Assembly: GCF_017495225.1 (NCBI RefSeq)
Contig: NZ_JAFEIG010000007.1
Span: forward strand, 62,001-126,000
DNA: 64,000 nucleotides
From: Daejeonella sp.
Lineage (GTDB): Bacteria; Bacteroidota; Bacteroidia; Sphingobacteriales; Sphingobacteriaceae
Reading direction: 5' to 3'
The notes beneath the pieces were generated by a model. The model was not told where the DNA came from, searched no databases, and worked only from the letters and a program-made list of their open reading frames with translations. The position numbers were made by a program, and so were the translations under genes. Of this stretch, positions 63,355 to 64,000 are shown piece after piece; within the stretch, counting starts at the first letter, position 1, and each line of letters opens with the position of its first letter.

Positions 63355-64000
63355 TTACCGAAGCTTCATTTCAAACAAACTAGCAATGTGCTGTCCTAAT
63401 TTAGATTTTACTTCTTCCATGTCAAGCTTAAACCCAAGTTCCCTTTCCATAGAAGTTACATCTTTATCGTCAATACCACATGGAATGATATTTTTAAAGT
63501 AATTGAGATCTGTATTCACGTTAAATGCAAAACCGTGCATGGTTACCCAGCGACTACAGCGAACGCCTAAAGCGCATATTTTCCGGGCTTTTTGATTATC
63601 AGCATCAAGCCAAACACCTGTAAATCCAGTATACCTCCCACTAGAAATTCCATAATCGGCAAGTGTGAGAATAATAGCTTCCTCAAGCGTGCGTAAATAT
63701 AAATGTATATCGGTAAAAAAATTATCAAGGTCGAGAATTGGGTATCCTACTAATTGACCGGGACCATGATAAGTGATATCACCTCCCCTATTAATTTTAT
63801 GATAAGTAGCATTCTTTTGCTTTAAGCCTAATTCATCAAGCAATAAATTTTCAGGCTTCCCGCTTTTTCCAAGTGTGTAAACATGAGGATGCTCCACAAA
63901 TATAAGATGATTTGGAACCGCTATTTCAGTCCCATTATTTCGGTTTTGAGTTTTCAAATCGACCGTTTCAGCAAAAATAGCCTCTTGCTTGTCCCATGCT
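63355..64000 (-). CDS. lipB: Octanoyl-[ACP]:protein N-octanoyltransferase, N-terminus cut by window edge
   Basis: LipB moves octanoyl groups from acyl carrier protein to lipoyl domains. Motifs: FVEHPHVYTLGKSG, the signature RGGDITYHGPGQLVGYPILD, the catalytic Lys region ARKICALGVRCSRWVTMHG and the catalytic Cys in NIIPCGI. The frame stays open to base 64000 (AWDKQEAIFAETVDLKTQNR), so the true start lies outside the window; the TTG at 63957 is internal. Confidence 0.94.
   Translation of the reverse strand, partial: AWDKQEAIFAETVDLKTQNRNNGTEIAVPNHLIFVEHPHVYTLGKSGKPENLLLDELGLKQKNATYHKINRGGDITYHGPGQLVGYPILDLDNFFTDIHLYLRTLEEAIILTLADYGISSGRYTGFTGVWLDADNQKARKICALGVRCSRWVTMHGFAFNVNTDLNYFKNIIPCGIDDKDVTSMERELGFKLDMEEVKSKLGQHIASLFEMKLR

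Noticed and set aside
1-64000. tRNA, rRNA or riboswitch genes
   Set aside because: I looked through all gaps between genes for cloverleaf arms, TTCGAATCC-like T-loops and known riboswitch cores and saw none I could support; a covariance-model search would be needed to exclude them.

Overview
The window is about 64 kb of AT-rich chromosome from a member of the Bacteroidota, most likely a Sphingobacteriales / Sphingobacteriaceae relative of Pedobacter or Solitalea. The evidence is an Alternative Complex III operon joined to aa3 oxidase genes, many promoters that fit the Bacteroidota -7 box TAnnTTTG, lipoproteins throughout, a SerB-SerA type fusion, and GC-rich dispersed palindromes between AT-rich genes. 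The species call is inference; no rRNA or tRNA gene was found to support it.

Layout. 1-12.3 kb is a minus-strand respiratory operon, actABCDEF-ctaC-ctaD-(ctaB, cut by the left edge), which takes electrons from menaquinol through ACIII to a cytochrome aa3 oxidase. 12.4-32.5 kb is mostly housekeeping: a deoxyhypusine-synthase-like gene, a small Omp85 barrel, a secreted beta-lactamase-fold hydrolase with a D-aminoacylase-like amidohydrolase, prfB with a programmed +1 frameshift, pgi, a glutaminyl cyclase, yraN-dnaG, an M20 peptidase, a SPOR protein and secA.

32.6-41.7 kb is the accessory part. It opens with a RAYT (REP-associated transposase) gene flanked by mirror-image hairpin pairs. Four consecutive very small membrane-protein genes and a GH18 lipoprotein follow. 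Next comes a putative peptide-secretion locus: a divergent XRE regulator, a 40-residue hydrophobic peptide, a HlyD adaptor, a C39-peptidase ABC transporter, a winged-helix protein, two double-glycine leader peptides, a strong terminator and a CPBP-family membrane protease. The winged-helix protein ends in a sequence that lines up with the two peptide leaders at positions -12, -8, -4 and -1, so it may itself be a transporter substrate. I regard this as the most interesting system in the window.

41.7-64 kb returns to core metabolism: purD, a TlpA-like thiol oxidoreductase, galK convergent with xylBA, a ureohydrolase-family protein with altered metal ligands, a reductase/epimerase, a phosphoserine-phosphatase protein that keeps the SerA ACT domain but appears to have lost the SerA Rossmann domain, ilvE, an AsmA-like protein, the run miaB - sigma54 activator - lptE - hypothetical - secG, groESL, and lipB cut by the right edge.

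Several repeat families occupy the intergenic space. They include a 120-bp tandem repeat, a roughly 146-bp composite element present twice in opposite orientation, a 750-bp repeat patch upstream of ilvE, and a GAGATATGAGATGT-type inverted satellite between convergent genes. All functions are assigned by reading motifs and overall protein resemblance; no database search was run.
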